This document shows, piece after piece, positions 17,767 through 26,319 of a stretch of DNA of 64,000 nt. Under the pieces are notes generated by a model. It saw only the letters and a program-made list of their open reading frames with translations. It was not told where the DNA came from and searched no databases. The stretch spans positions 16,758-80,757 of the forward strand of contig NZ_SEBR01000017.1 in NCBI RefSeq assembly GCF_004295795.1, in the 5' to 3' direction. Both the position numbers and the translations under genes were made by a program. Each line of letters begins with the position of its first letter. Positions within the stretch are counted from its first letter, which is position 1. This stretch comes from Flavobacterium sp. GTDB lineage: Bacteria; Bacteroidota; Bacteroidia; Flavobacteriales; Flavobacteriaceae.

Positions 17767-19650
17767 ATGAATAAATTCGAACAATTAGGTTTAAATGAAT
17801 CCCTTTTACAAGCTGTCGCGGACATGGGATTCGAAAACCCATCTGAAGTACAGGAAAAGGCGATTCCCCTATTGCTCGCTGATGATACCGATATCGTTGC
17901 CTTAGCGCAGACCGGAACAGGTAAAACAGCCGCTTTCGGTTTCCCGCTGATCCAAAAGATCGATCCTGAAAACAAGAACACACAAGCTTTGATCCTGGCT
18001 CCGACGCGAGAGCTATGCCTTCAGATCACCAATGAGATCAAGCTTTACGCCAAGTATGTGAAAGGATTGCACACCGTAGCAGTTTACGGAGGAGCTTCCA
18101 TCACCGAACAAGCACGCGAGGTTAGACGCGGTGCGCAAATCATCGTCGCTACGCCAGGTCGTATGCAGGACATGATCAACCGCGGACTCGTCAACATCAC
18201 GCAGATCAACTATTGCATCCTTGACGAAGCCGACGAAATGCTCAACATGGGCTTTTACGAAGACATCGTCTCGATTTTGTCGACTACGCCTGACGAGAAA
18301 AACACGTGGTTGTTCTCGGCTACGATGCCTGCCGAAGTGGCGCGTATCGCAAAAGAGTTCATGAATTCGCCTCAGGAAATCACGGTAGGAACCAGAAATT
18401 CAGGTTCGGCTACGGTTTCCCACGAATTCTACCTGATCAACGCCCGCGACCGCTATGAAGCCTTGAAGCGCTTGGCCGATGGAAACCCTGATATTTTCTC
18501 GGTTATTTTCTGTCGTACGAAACGCGATACGCAGCAAGTTGCCGAAAAATTGATCGAGGACGGATACAACGCCGCAGCCTTGCACGGAGATTTGTCGCAA
18601 GCACAACGCGACTCGGTCATGAAATCGTTCCGCGGACGCGCTATCCAGATGTTGGTTGCCACCGACGTTGCCGCACGTGGAATCGACGTTGACAACGTAA
18701 CGCACGTAATCAATTACCAATTGCCGGACGACGTGGAAACTTACAACCACCGTTCAGGACGTACAGGTCGTGCAGGAAAATTGGGTACTTCGATCGTGAT
18801 CATCACCAAATCGGAGTTGCGCAAGATCAACATGATCGAGAAAATGATCAAGCAGAAATTCGAGGAAAAGACGATTCCTTCGGGAATGGAAATCTGCGAG
18901 ATCCAACTTTTCCACCTTGCCAACAAAATCAAGGACGTAGAAGTCGACCACGAGATCGACAGCTATCTTCCGGCGATTTACGAGGTGATGAAAGATTTGT
19001 CTAAAGAAGAACTTATCACGAAAATGGTTTCGGTAGAATTCAACCGATTCCTGAGCTATTATAAGAAAAACGAACGCGATTTGTCGGCTCAGACGCCAAA
19101 AGAATTGCGCGAGGCCAAACTTCACTCCGGTGGAGGCGTTCGCTATTTCGTGAACATCGGGTCACGCGACGACTTCAACTGGATGCAACTCAAGGATTTC
19201 CTCAAGGAAGTACTCGAACTTGGACGCGATGACGTTTACAAAGTCGATGTGAAAGAAGGTTTCTCTTTCTTCAATACCGATGCGGAACACAGCGAGCGAG
19301 TGGTCGAAACCTTGAACAACATTACATTGGAAGGCCGACGCGTAAATGTCGAGATCTCGAAAAACGACGGTTTCGAAAACAACAGTTCACGTCGCGATCA
19401 CGGCGGACGTAAATCTGGCAACTTCACGCGTTCTGACAAAGGCGGTTTCAGAAACGACAAAGGTGGTTTTGGAGACAAGAAATTCGGAGCCAAGAAAGAA
19501 TTTGGAGCCAAGAAGGAATTCGGATCGAAAGATTTCGGCTCGAAAGATTCTTCTTCCGACAGAAAACGTCCGGACAGTTTCACTTCGCGTGCGCCAAGAC
19601 GTTCTGACAGTTTCGATACACCGAAGCCAAGAAGAACCCGTAAAGACTAA
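17767..19650 (+). CDS. DEAD-box RNA helicase with DbpA-type RNA-binding domain
   Basis: 627 residues. Helicase core (about 1-370) has the Q motif, AQTGTGKT (Walker A), PTRELCLQ, TPGR, DEAD, SAT, and ATDVAARGID plus HRSGRTGRAG. After a helical linker comes an RRM-like DbpA domain (VRYFVNIGSRDDFNW to VNVEISKN, about 455-530). The tail is basic and repetitive with FGAKKE/FGSKD units, typical of RNA-binding extensions. Likely acts in ribosome assembly or mRNA turnover and may be cold-induced, as for DeaD/CsdA relatives. Own promoter and a strong terminator, so monocistronic. Confidence 0.92.
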   Translation: MNKFEQLGLNESLLQAVADMGFENPSEVQEKAIPLLLADDTDIVALAQTGTGKTAAFGFPLIQKIDPENKNTQALILAPTRELCLQITNEIKLYAKYVKGLHTVAVYGGASITEQAREVRRGAQIIVATPGRMQDMINRGLVNITQINYCILDEADEMLNMGFYEDIVSILSTTPDEKNTWLFSATMPAEVARIAKEFMNSPQEITVGTRNSGSATVSHEFYLINARDRYEALKRLADGNPDIFSVIFCRTKRDTQQVAEKLIEDGYNAAALHGDLSQAQRDSVMKSFRGRAIQMLVATDVAARGIDVDNVTHVINYQLPDDVETYNHRSGRTGRAGKLGTSIVIITKSELRKINMIEKMIKQKFEEKTIPSGMEICEIQLFHLANKIKDVEVDHEIDSYLPAIYEVMKDLSKEELITKMVSVEFNRFLSYYKKNERDLSAQTPKELREAKLHSGGGVRYFVNIGSRDDFNWMQLKDFLKEVLELGRDDVYKVDVKEGFSFFNTDAEHSERVVETLNNITLEGRRVNVEISKNDGFENNSSRRDHGGRKSGNFTRSDKGGFRNDKGGFGDKKFGAKKEFGAKKEFGSKDFGSKDSSSDRKRPDSFTSRAPRRSDSFDTPKPRRTRKD

Positions 19651-19671
19651 TCGTTTTTTACAATTTATACC

Positions 19672-19703
19672 AAAGTCCGTTGCTTTTGCTTCGGACTTTT
19701 TTT
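19672..19703 (+). terminator. Rho-independent terminator of the helicase gene
   Basis: Stem AAAGTCCG/CGGACTTT (19672-19679, 19692-19699) with a 12-base loop and a T run. Confidence 0.85.
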
Positions 19704-19732
19704 GTTTGAAATCCCGAAATCCAAATTCCAAT

Positions 19733-19766
19733 CCCGATAGCTATCGGGACAAATTCCAAATTCCAA
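19733..19766. repeat. CCCGATAGCTATCGGG palindrome with ATTCCAAA tract
   Basis: A perfect 16-bp palindrome (19733-19748) embedded in AAATTCCAAATTCC repeats. Degenerate relatives are at 10215 and 10430. Confidence 0.7.
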
Positions 19767-19866
19767 TGCAATTCTTGAGACTTTCACAAAGCTTCGCTTT
19801 GCTTAGTCGCTTTACGACTGCACGTAAACACTCAGATTTAAAACCAACTAAAATCTCCTCGAACGA

Positions 19867-20003
19867 TTTAACAAATTTTACAGATTTTCTGTAATGTGAT
19901 GTTACGGATTTTTCGTAGGGATACATGCGCCCTTTCCCCATGAAAGCAAAGTTCGCATTTCCCGAAATACGGCGGATACAGAAAATCTGTAATTTTTGTT
20001 AAA
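19867..20003. mobile_element. MITE-like element, copy B (137 bp)
   Basis: Second copy of the element at 10257-10395. Terminal inverted repeats of 27 bp (TTTAACAAATTTTACAG at the left, CTGTAATTTTTGTTAAA at the right) match at 25 of 27 positions. The interior keeps CGTAGGGAT, GCCCTTTCCCC and GAAAGCAAAGTTCG. No coding capacity. Confidence 0.75.
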
Positions 20004-20078
20004 TGGAGGTTCGCAGTAAAAATGGAGTTGAAGCCCGAGGCGAAACCGAAGATTATGCGGAGCTCTAACCACTACAAC

Positions 20079-20153
20079 TTGGAATTTGGAATTTGGAATT
20101 TGGGATTTGGAATTTGGGATTTGGGATTTGGGATTTGAAATTTGAAATTTGGA
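20079..20153. repeat. TTGGAAT/TTGGGAT heptamer tract
   Basis: About eleven tandem 7-mers (TTGGAAT, TTGGGAT, TTGAAAT). This is the inverted complement of the ATTCCAAA tract at 19749, so the MITE copy B is bracketed by inverted low-complexity arms. Confidence 0.75.
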
Positions 20154-20156
20154 AAT

Positions 20157-20240
20157 TCCCCGCGTTAGGGATAGCAGCGGCATCCTTTTGAACGGCGCGC
20201 CAGCAGCCGGACAAAAGATACAGCGGACAGCCCGGCGCCG
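20157..20240. repeat. AGCGGCATCCTTTTG...AAAAGATACAGCGGACAGC element
   Basis: Hairpin-type intergenic repeat of a kind I know from Flavobacterium genomes. The left end GGATAGCAGCGGCATCCTTT and right end AAAGATACAGCGGACAGCCC correspond to the ends of the 133-bp elements at 54418 and 58107. No gene is seen in 19651-20449. Confidence 0.6.
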
Positions 20241-20449
20241 CAAGGTTTTCGCTACGCAGCTAAAAACTGGATCGGCGCAACGCCCAAATAACGAAAATCC
20301 AAAACACGAACGGGATTTGCGACAAACGAGTTTGGAATTTGTTTTTTGGAATTTCGAATTTTACAGGGGTTGTTAATTTATTAATAATTACGTCCAACCA
20401 ACCGCGATACTTGGCTCGATTTACTACTTTTATCACTTTAAAACCAAAC

Positions 20450-21217
20450 ATGAGATCGTTTACAGCACTACTCTTTTTTCTTTTGACATTCAGCGTTTTT
20501 GCACAGACGGAACAGCCTGCTCCTCAAATTTCGGGCATTGTTTCGAACGAGAATACCAAACTGCCGCTCAACGGCGTGAATGTCATTAATCTGAATAAGA
20601 TCAAGACGGCGATCTCTGACGAATTCGGGCGCTTCAGGATCGAGGCCGAAGTGAACGACACGCTGCATTTTTCGCTTATCGGATTCCAGCCAATCAAGGT
20701 GCGCGTCACCAACGACTGGATCAAGAACAAGTCGACGACGGTGCAATTGACCGAAAAGGCCATCGCGCTCGAGGAAGTCGTCGTGCAACCCTATACACTT
20801 ACGGGCTATCTCGAAGTCGATACGAAATTGATCCCGACAAGAGAAGATTACCGCTACAGTATCGCAGGTTTAAATCGCGCTTACGAAGGTGGCGCGTATG
20901 CTCCGGGCGCTTTCGGGAAGGCCATGAGTGCCATTTTCAATCCGGCCGATGCGCTCTATAATTTCTTCGGGAAAAAACCCAAGGAACTCAAGAAGATCAA
21001 GGATTTGAAGAAAGATCCGAATATCCGGTCGATGCTGGAATCGAAATACGACCGCGAGACGATTGCCGTGCTTTTGGGAATCGACAAAAAGGATTTGCCT
21101 GAAATCCTGGCGCGCTGCAATTACTCCGAATCTTTTTCGAAAACCGCGAATGACTTGCAGGTTTTGGAGGCGATCAGCGAGTGTTATGAGGAATACAAAA
21201 TCCTCAAGAGCAAGTAA
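20450..21217 (+). CDS. Exported protein with carboxypeptidase-D regulatory-like domain
   Basis: 255 residues from ATG 20450. Signal peptide MRSFTALLFFLLTFSVFAQ, then a beta-sandwich of the CarboxypepD_reg-like family (ISGIVSNENTKLPLNGVNV ... DEFGRFRIEAEVNDTLHFS ... GFQPIKVRV), ending with ALEEVVVQP, the same motif that precedes the plug in SusC/TonB-linked receptors. Here no receptor barrel follows. The rest (about 115-255) is helical and charged. It may be periplasmic. Function unknown; family call is firm. Confidence 0.8.
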   Translation: MRSFTALLFFLLTFSVFAQTEQPAPQISGIVSNENTKLPLNGVNVINLNKIKTAISDEFGRFRIEAEVNDTLHFSLIGFQPIKVRVTNDWIKNKSTTVQLTEKAIALEEVVVQPYTLTGYLEVDTKLIPTREDYRYSIAGLNRAYEGGAYAPGAFGKAMSAIFNPADALYNFFGKKPKELKKIKDLKKDPNIRSMLESKYDRETIAVLLGIDKKDLPEILARCNYSESFSKTANDLQVLEAISECYEEYKILKSK

Positions 21218-21266
21218 TTTTGCCGCTGATTTTCACTGCGTTTTTCGAAGATTGCGACTAAATTTT

Positions 21267-21326
21267 AAACCACGAATTCGCGAATTTATGCCGCACACCG
21301 AGCGTAAATTCGCGAATTCGCGGTTT
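21267..21326. terminator. Bidirectional hairpin between convergent genes
   Basis: Arms 21267-21288 and 21305-21326 pair over ~22 bp (AACCACGAATTCGCGAATTTA against its complement, with a small mismatch) around a 16-base loop. It is one of the CGAATTCGCG repeat family also found at 24975, 44710 and 44970, and may stop transcription from both sides. Confidence 0.55.
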
Positions 21327-21411
21327 ATTTTCATTTTGCGATTAGTAGTTTGTAAACACGTTTCAAGAAAGCGAACTGACGATTAGCGGGTTTTAGCTTT
21401 GGGATTTGGAC

Positions 21412-22068
21412 TTAAATCCGGCTTTCAATAAAACGCGACTCGATACGAGCAATATCCTTAATGGATTTTCTGGCCCAATCCAGCCGTTTTTCGAGGATTT
21501 CCACGTCGGATAATTTCCAGTCGATTTGGGACTCGCGCAATCTCGACGTGATATTCTGCAGAATGATCGCAGCCGAAACCGAAATATTGAGGCTTTCTGT
21601 GAATCCGACCATAGGGATTTTGAGAAAACCGTCGGCTTGCGAGATGACTTCCTGAGACAATCCGAGGCGTTCGGTTCCGAAAAACATCGCCGCCTTATCG
21701 GTAATGTCGAAATCGTCGAGCGTATAATCGTCGTGATGCGGCGTGGTCGCGATAATCTTGTAACCGCGCGATTTGAGGTCGTCGATACAGTCCTGAATCG
21801 AAGCGAATCGATTGATGTCGACCCATTTCTCGGCTCCGAGCGCGATTTCCTTATCGATGCTTTTGCCGTACTTTTCCTCCACGACATTCAGTTGCTGAAT
21901 TCCAAAAACTTCGCACGAACGCATCACCGCACTCGTGTTGTGCAATTGGAAAATGTCTTCGACAGCGACGGTGAAATGGTTGGTTCGGCGGGAAAGCACA
22001 TCGAGAAACTTGGCTTTTCGGGCATCCGTAAGAATATTTTCGAGGTGGTCGAGCAGTTCAAAATCCAT
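21412..22068 (-). CDS. trmH: tRNA (guanosine-18-2'-O)-methyltransferase TrmH
   Basis: 218 residues, SPOUT-class SAM-dependent RNA 2'-O-methyltransferase, close to the E. coli TrmH length. Motif 1 NTSAVMRSCEVFG (about 43-56) with catalytic Arg, motif 2 FGTERLGLS (about 130) and motif 3 IPMVGFTESLNISVSAAI (about 152-170) forming the knot. The C-terminal helix is basic. It methylates G18 of the tRNA D-loop in characterised relatives. Divergent from the exonuclease gene with a 141-base spacer. A shorter SPOUT paralogue is at 27598. Confidence 0.87.
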   Translation of the reverse strand: MDFELLDHLENILTDARKAKFLDVLSRRTNHFTVAVEDIFQLHNTSAVMRSCEVFGIQQLNVVEEKYGKSIDKEIALGAEKWVDINRFASIQDCIDDLKSRGYKIIATTPHHDDYTLDDFDITDKAAMFFGTERLGLSQEVISQADGFLKIPMVGFTESLNISVSAAIILQNITSRLRESQIDWKLSDVEILEKRLDWARKSIKDIARIESRFIESRI

Positions 22069-22209
22069 TTTTCAAAGATAGTCGATGCGGCACATTTGGC
22101 GCAAGTGTTAATTCTTTTTGCCTCGTCTGGATTTAACACTTGTTCGGAATCGATTTGGTTAAATTTGTAACAAGCCGACCGCTTTCCCATCCAAACTCCG
22201 ACGTTTACC

Positions 22210-23589
22210 ATGAAAAATCCCGAATACGCCATTGTCGACATCGAAACCACGGGCGGAAATGCCGGCGGCAGCCGAATCACCGAAATCGCGATCGTGATCC
22301 ACGACGGTATCCGTGTGCTCGATCGCTGGGAAACCTTGGTGAATCCGGAACAGGAAATTCCCGTGGCGATTTTTGCGCTTACCGGAATCCACAACGAAAT
22401 GGTGAAAGACGCTCCCATTTTCGATGACATTTCCTGTAAGGTTTTTGAATTGTTGCAAGACAGGATTTTTGTCGCGCACAACGTCAATTTCGACTATTCA
22501 TTCGTGCGCCATCAGTTGGAACAATCGGGTTTCAAATGGACGGCACGAAAACTTTGCACGGTGCGCGCCGCCCGAAAAATAAAGCCCGGATTGGCTTCAT
22601 ACAGCCTCGGAAATCTTTGCCGTTCATTGAATATTCCGTTGGAAAACCGCCATCGCGCAGGCGGTGATGTGGACGCGACGGCCGAATTGTTCGCCAATTT
22701 GATGCAATGGGATTCCGAAGGGGAAATTTCGAAAATGGTCAGAAAAACTTCTTATGACCAAAGGCTTCCGCCGAATCTCGCTCCGTCCGATTTCGAAAAA
22801 CTGCCCGAGAAACCGGGCGTTTACTATTTCTACAACCAATCCAGAAAAGTGATTTACGTCGGAAAGGCCGTGAACATCAAAAAGCGCGTCGCCTCTCACT
22901 TCAGCGGCCACAAAGTCACGTCGCAACGCCAACATTTCCTGCGCGACATCCATTCGATTTCTTTCGATATCTGTGCCACCGAACTCATGGCGCTTTTGCT
23001 TGAAGTGTCCGAAATCAAGAAACTTTGGCCGGTTTACAACAAAGCCCTGAAGCGTTTCGATCCCAAATTCGGACTTTACGAATACGAAGCCAGAAGCGGC
23101 TACCGTTATCTTGCCGTGGCGAAACTTTCCAAATTCCAGCATTGCATCCAAGCTTTCAATAGCGAATACGATGGAATTTACGCGTTGCGGACTTTGGCAC
23201 AGCAATTCGGGATCGACCACAGATTCTGCAAATACAGCAAATCGGTAGAAGCCGAAATGATGCGCCCGAACGATATGTCGAACCTGCCCGAAATCTCGGT
23301 TCACAACCGACAAGTCCGGGACGCGATTTTATCTTTATCCGAAAACAAACCGACATTCGCCATTATCGACAAAGGCCGAACACACGAGGAAAACAGTTGT
23401 ATTTGGGTGGAAAACGGTGATTTCTATGGAATGGGATATGTCGATTCGAGCATCGGCATCAGTCAACCCTCGGAAGTGAGGGAACACGTGACGCCTTATC
23501 GAAGCAACCAATATTGTATGCAATTGATTTACGGATACGCCAAAAAATTCCCTCTCAAGGTCGTCTCTGATTTGGCAATCAGCATCTAA
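22210..23589 (+). CDS. DnaQ-type exonuclease fused to UvrC-type GIY-YIG endonuclease domain
   Basis: 459 residues. Residues 1-170 are a DEDDh exonuclease like DNA polymerase III epsilon: VDIETTG (ExoI), HNVNFDYSF (ExoII) and HRAGGDVDA (ExoIII). Residues about 200-280 are a GIY-YIG nuclease (GVYYFYNQSRKVIYVGKAVNIKKRVASHF), as in the N-terminal half of UvrC and in Cho. The rest (about 290-459) is unassigned. The fusion couples 3'-5' trimming to strand incision and suggests a repair role. This architecture is known in bacteria, but its exact role is inference. Monocistronic. Confidence 0.85.
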   Translation: MKNPEYAIVDIETTGGNAGGSRITEIAIVIHDGIRVLDRWETLVNPEQEIPVAIFALTGIHNEMVKDAPIFDDISCKVFELLQDRIFVAHNVNFDYSFVRHQLEQSGFKWTARKLCTVRAARKIKPGLASYSLGNLCRSLNIPLENRHRAGGDVDATAELFANLMQWDSEGEISKMVRKTSYDQRLPPNLAPSDFEKLPEKPGVYYFYNQSRKVIYVGKAVNIKKRVASHFSGHKVTSQRQHFLRDIHSISFDICATELMALLLEVSEIKKLWPVYNKALKRFDPKFGLYEYEARSGYRYLAVAKLSKFQHCIQAFNSEYDGIYALRTLAQQFGIDHRFCKYSKSVEAEMMRPNDMSNLPEISVHNRQVRDAILSLSENKPTFAIIDKGRTHEENSCIWVENGDFYGMGYVDSSIGISQPSEVREHVTPYRSNQYCMQLIYGYAKKFPLKVVSDLAISI

Positions 23590-23672
23590 AAATCCAAGAA
23601 TCTGACGACCCAAAATCAAATCCCGATCAAAATCGAAATCTTCGAACTTTAAAAAGAAATCATGTAAATAAC

Positions 23673-23719
23673 AAACGGTCGTTTAAACAGAAATTTGACA
23701 ATCTATAAACTGTTTAAAC
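23673..23719. promoter_or_regulatory. Candidate operator upstream of the esterase lipoprotein gene
   Basis: Palindrome AAACG-GT-CGTTT (23673-23684) overlaps a perfect 10-bp inverted repeat GTTTAAACAG (23681-23690)/CTGTTTAAAC (23710-23719), ending nine bases before the start codon. The form suits a TetR-type or similar dimeric repressor. No regulator gene is adjacent. Confidence 0.4.
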
Positions 23720-23728
23720 AACACCAAC

Positions 23729-24874
23729 ATGACAAAAGATCGCACACTACCAAAGGCAATCGCGGCGCTAGGACTCAGTCTTTTACTGGCTGTTTCTTGT
23801 AACAAGAACCCGAAAGAGGCCGACGCTCCCGAACAAAAACAAGCGGACAGCATCCAAAAAGAAAACACGGATACTTCAAACGATCTGAAACCGACCGGTC
23901 CGGCTCCCGAATGGGGCAAAAGCATCAAGGATGAAATGGCTGTCGTAATCGAAAAACTCGGAACGCTTGGCGGCAAACCGATCGAGACGCTGACAGCTCA
24001 GGAAGCGCGCCAACAACCAACACCGACCGACGCCGTAAAAGCCGTAATGGCCGACCACAATATGCAAATGCCCACGCCAACCTGCGACACGATCGGAAAA
24101 GATATTCCTGTGACTGGCGGCAAAACGCACATCAGGATCTACACGCCAAAAGGCGGACAAGCGCCTTATCCGGTGACGGTTTACTACCACGGCGGCGGAT
24201 TCGTGATCGCGAACATAGAAGTTTACAACGGCGGCGCCCAAGGTTTGTGCGAGCAAACGAAGGGAATCGTGGTTTCTGTGGAATATCCGAAAGGTCCCGA
24301 AAAGAAATTTCCGGCGGCTCACCAGACGGCTTTCGACGCTTACAAATGGGTTTTGGCAAACGCCGCTTCGTTTAAAGGCGATCCGAAAAAAGTGGCCGTG
24401 GCCGGAGAAAGTGCAGGCGGAAACCTGGCTTGCAACGTGAGCATCATGGCGCGCGACAAGAAAATCCAGTTGCCGTTGTATCAGGTTTTGGTGTATCCGG
24501 TTGCGAACAACGACATGAATTCGGAGAGCTACAAGAAATATGCGAACGCGAAACCGTTGAACAAGGCCATGATGGGCTGGTTCGTGAAAAACGCTTTGCC
24601 GTCAGAGGCAATGGCCGCTGATCCAAGAGTCAGTCTTGTAAAAGCGAATTTGGCAGGATTGCCGCCAACATTGATCATCGGGGCCGAAATCGATCCGCTT
24701 GCATCTGAGGGAAAATTGTTGTCCGACAAGTTGAAAGACGCGAAAGTGGACACAAAGTACCAAATGTATGACGGCGTTACCCACGAATTCTTTGGAATGG
24801 CAGTCGTCGTTCCACAAGCTGCCGAAGCCCAGAAATTGGCTGCGGACGAATTGAAATCGGCTTTCGGAATGTAA
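23729..24874 (+). CDS. Alpha/beta-hydrolase (HSL-family esterase) lipoprotein
   Basis: 381 residues. Signal peptide with lipobox LLAVSC (Cys about 30), then an E/K/Q/D-rich linker. The catalytic domain is of the hormone-sensitive-lipase family: oxyanion loop HGGGF (about 153), nucleophile elbow GESAGG (about 230), acidic residue in GAEIDPLASEG (about 320) and His in GVTHEFFG (about 350). It would hydrolyse short-chain esters at the periplasmic or outer face of the envelope. Preceded by a possible operator and followed by a terminator, so a separately controlled single gene. Confidence 0.85.
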   Translation: MTKDRTLPKAIAALGLSLLLAVSCNKNPKEADAPEQKQADSIQKENTDTSNDLKPTGPAPEWGKSIKDEMAVVIEKLGTLGGKPIETLTAQEARQQPTPTDAVKAVMADHNMQMPTPTCDTIGKDIPVTGGKTHIRIYTPKGGQAPYPVTVYYHGGGFVIANIEVYNGGAQGLCEQTKGIVVSVEYPKGPEKKFPAAHQTAFDAYKWVLANAASFKGDPKKVAVAGESAGGNLACNVSIMARDKKIQLPLYQVLVYPVANNDMNSESYKKYANAKPLNKAMMGWFVKNALPSEAMAADPRVSLVKANLAGLPPTLIIGAEIDPLASEGKLLSDKLKDAKVDTKYQMYDGVTHEFFGMAVVVPQAAEAQKLAADELKSAFGM

Positions 24875-24900
24875 GTTGATACCGCTAAAAATGTAAATAA

Positions 24901-24929
24901 GGCTCGGATTTTTTCCGGGCTTTTTTTTT
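24901..24929 (+). terminator. Rho-independent terminator of the esterase gene
   Basis: GCTCGGA/TCCGGGC stem (one G-T pair) with a short T loop, followed by nine T. Confidence 0.75.
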
Positions 24930-25019
24930 GACCGATGATGAAACCGAGACTTCCGAATAGCTTTTGCTGATCCGGGAGATAAATTCGCGAATTCGCGGCT
25001 GTTTATTCTCGGCGAAATT

Positions 25020-25310
25020 GAGTTAAGCAGAAAAGTTTTTGAATCCGATAAGAATCCGAAGCACACCTCAAGTATGCGAGACTGAAAAAATAAATAGTAA
25101 GAGCCACGAATGCACAACTCATTTCCGACATAATAGATTCGTGCATTCGTGGCTAAAAAAATAGCCAATTCGCGGCAGTTCATATAGTCGGAAAGTATTT
25201 GAATTTGTCGGAAATCCGGAGGAAAAGATAAGTATGCGAGGCTGAAGAAAATAAAATAAGCCACGAATGCACGAATAATTTCCGACATAATGGATTCGTG
25301 CATTTGTGGC
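25020..25310. repeat. Two ~157-bp units with GCCACGAATGCA hairpins
   Basis: Hairpins at 25103-25153 and 25260-25310 pair GCCACGAATGCA with TGCATTCGTGGC across ATTTCCGACATAAT. Each is preceded by AAGTATGCGAG(A/G)CTGAA and AAGTATTTGAATTTGTCGG-like sequence. No gene is seen in 24875-25483. Relatives are at 44761 and 45052. Confidence 0.75.
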
Positions 25311-25483
25311 AAAAAAATCAAATTCACAGCTTTTCCCTAATAAGCACGATGCAAGTTTTAATTCGGCAAATTCCAAAATTCGAAAGTCAAAAGTCAAAAA
25401 ACCGAATGTCACCCAAATGTCGTCCAAAAGACAATCCGTATTTTTGGTAAGTCATTGTGTGCAAACCAACTTTGTCGAACCTT

Positions 25484-26215
25484 ATGAAACAGCCGGAATT
25501 AGGAAAAAAAGTGTCTGCCCTGAGAATCGAGAATGGTCTGACGCAAGCCGAACTCGCCCAAATGTGCCAGGTTACGGTGCGCACGATCCAACGCATAGAA
25601 TCGGGTGAGACAGAGCCGAGGAGTTTTACGGTGAAAACCATCTTCAACGCACTGGGAGAACAAGCTTACGCCAAACCATCGCCAAAGACGGACGCGGAAA
25701 TTTCCCGAAAACTGGCTGGATTGTTCAACTTAAAAACGAATACAATGACAAAGATTGCCATCCTTTCGACGCCATTTGTAGTGGCATTCGGTGTTTTCCT
25801 GATCACATCATCAGGATTCGCCCAGGACAAAAAAGTGGTCAAAGCACTTGAGACCAACAACGACCAATTCGTGAAATCCTTCAATTCCGGAAATCTCGAC
25901 GGCGTAAAATCGATCTATCTCGAATCGGCCTGTTCGGTTCCGGCCGCGAACCGTGAAATCTGCGGAAGCGACAACATCAGGAACTACTTCCAGACGGTTT
26001 ACGCAAGCGGTTTCCGATTCAGCGACTTCAAGTCGACCTCGATTTCGGTGACCGATACCGTCGCGATCGACAAAGGAATGTGGAGCGGACAAGCCAACGG
26101 ACAGAAAGTTTCGGGCACGTATCTCACGCAATGGCGACTAAAAAACGGCAGCTGGAAAATCGAAAACGAAAGTTCCAATGTCGAGTTGTCGCTGGATTCG
26201 GCCAAAACCGAGTGA
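25484..26215 (+). CDS. XRE-family helix-turn-helix fused to exported-type SnoaL-like domain
   Basis: 243 residues from ATG 25484. Residues 1-60 are a clear XRE/Cro HTH (LRIENGLTQAELAQMCQVTVRTIQRIESG). A hydrophobic segment (AILSTPFVVAFGVFLITSSGF, about 88-108) follows and could be a membrane anchor. The rest is a SnoaL/NTF2-like fold (VVKALETNNDQFVKSFNSGNLDGVKSIY ... TQWRLKNGSWKI). Predicted topology is a cytoplasmic DNA-binding head, one helix and a periplasmic sensor-like domain: a one-component membrane regulator. An internal ATG (25745) ahead of the hydrophobic stretch could give a separate SnoaL product. Composition is continuous with its neighbours. Confidence 0.75.
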   Translation: MKQPELGKKVSALRIENGLTQAELAQMCQVTVRTIQRIESGETEPRSFTVKTIFNALGEQAYAKPSPKTDAEISRKLAGLFNLKTNTMTKIAILSTPFVVAFGVFLITSSGFAQDKKVVKALETNNDQFVKSFNSGNLDGVKSIYLESACSVPAANREICGSDNIRNYFQTVYASGFRFSDFKSTSISVTDTVAIDKGMWSGQANGQKVSGTYLTQWRLKNGSWKIENESSNVELSLDSAKTE

Positions 26216-26319
26216 TTTCCGCAAATTCTGTAATCTTTGCTCAATTCGGCATAAGATAATGCAGGAATCGCGGTTTACTTTTACGGATGTTGATCTGAAC
26301 CTCAATATCCGTAAATTAC

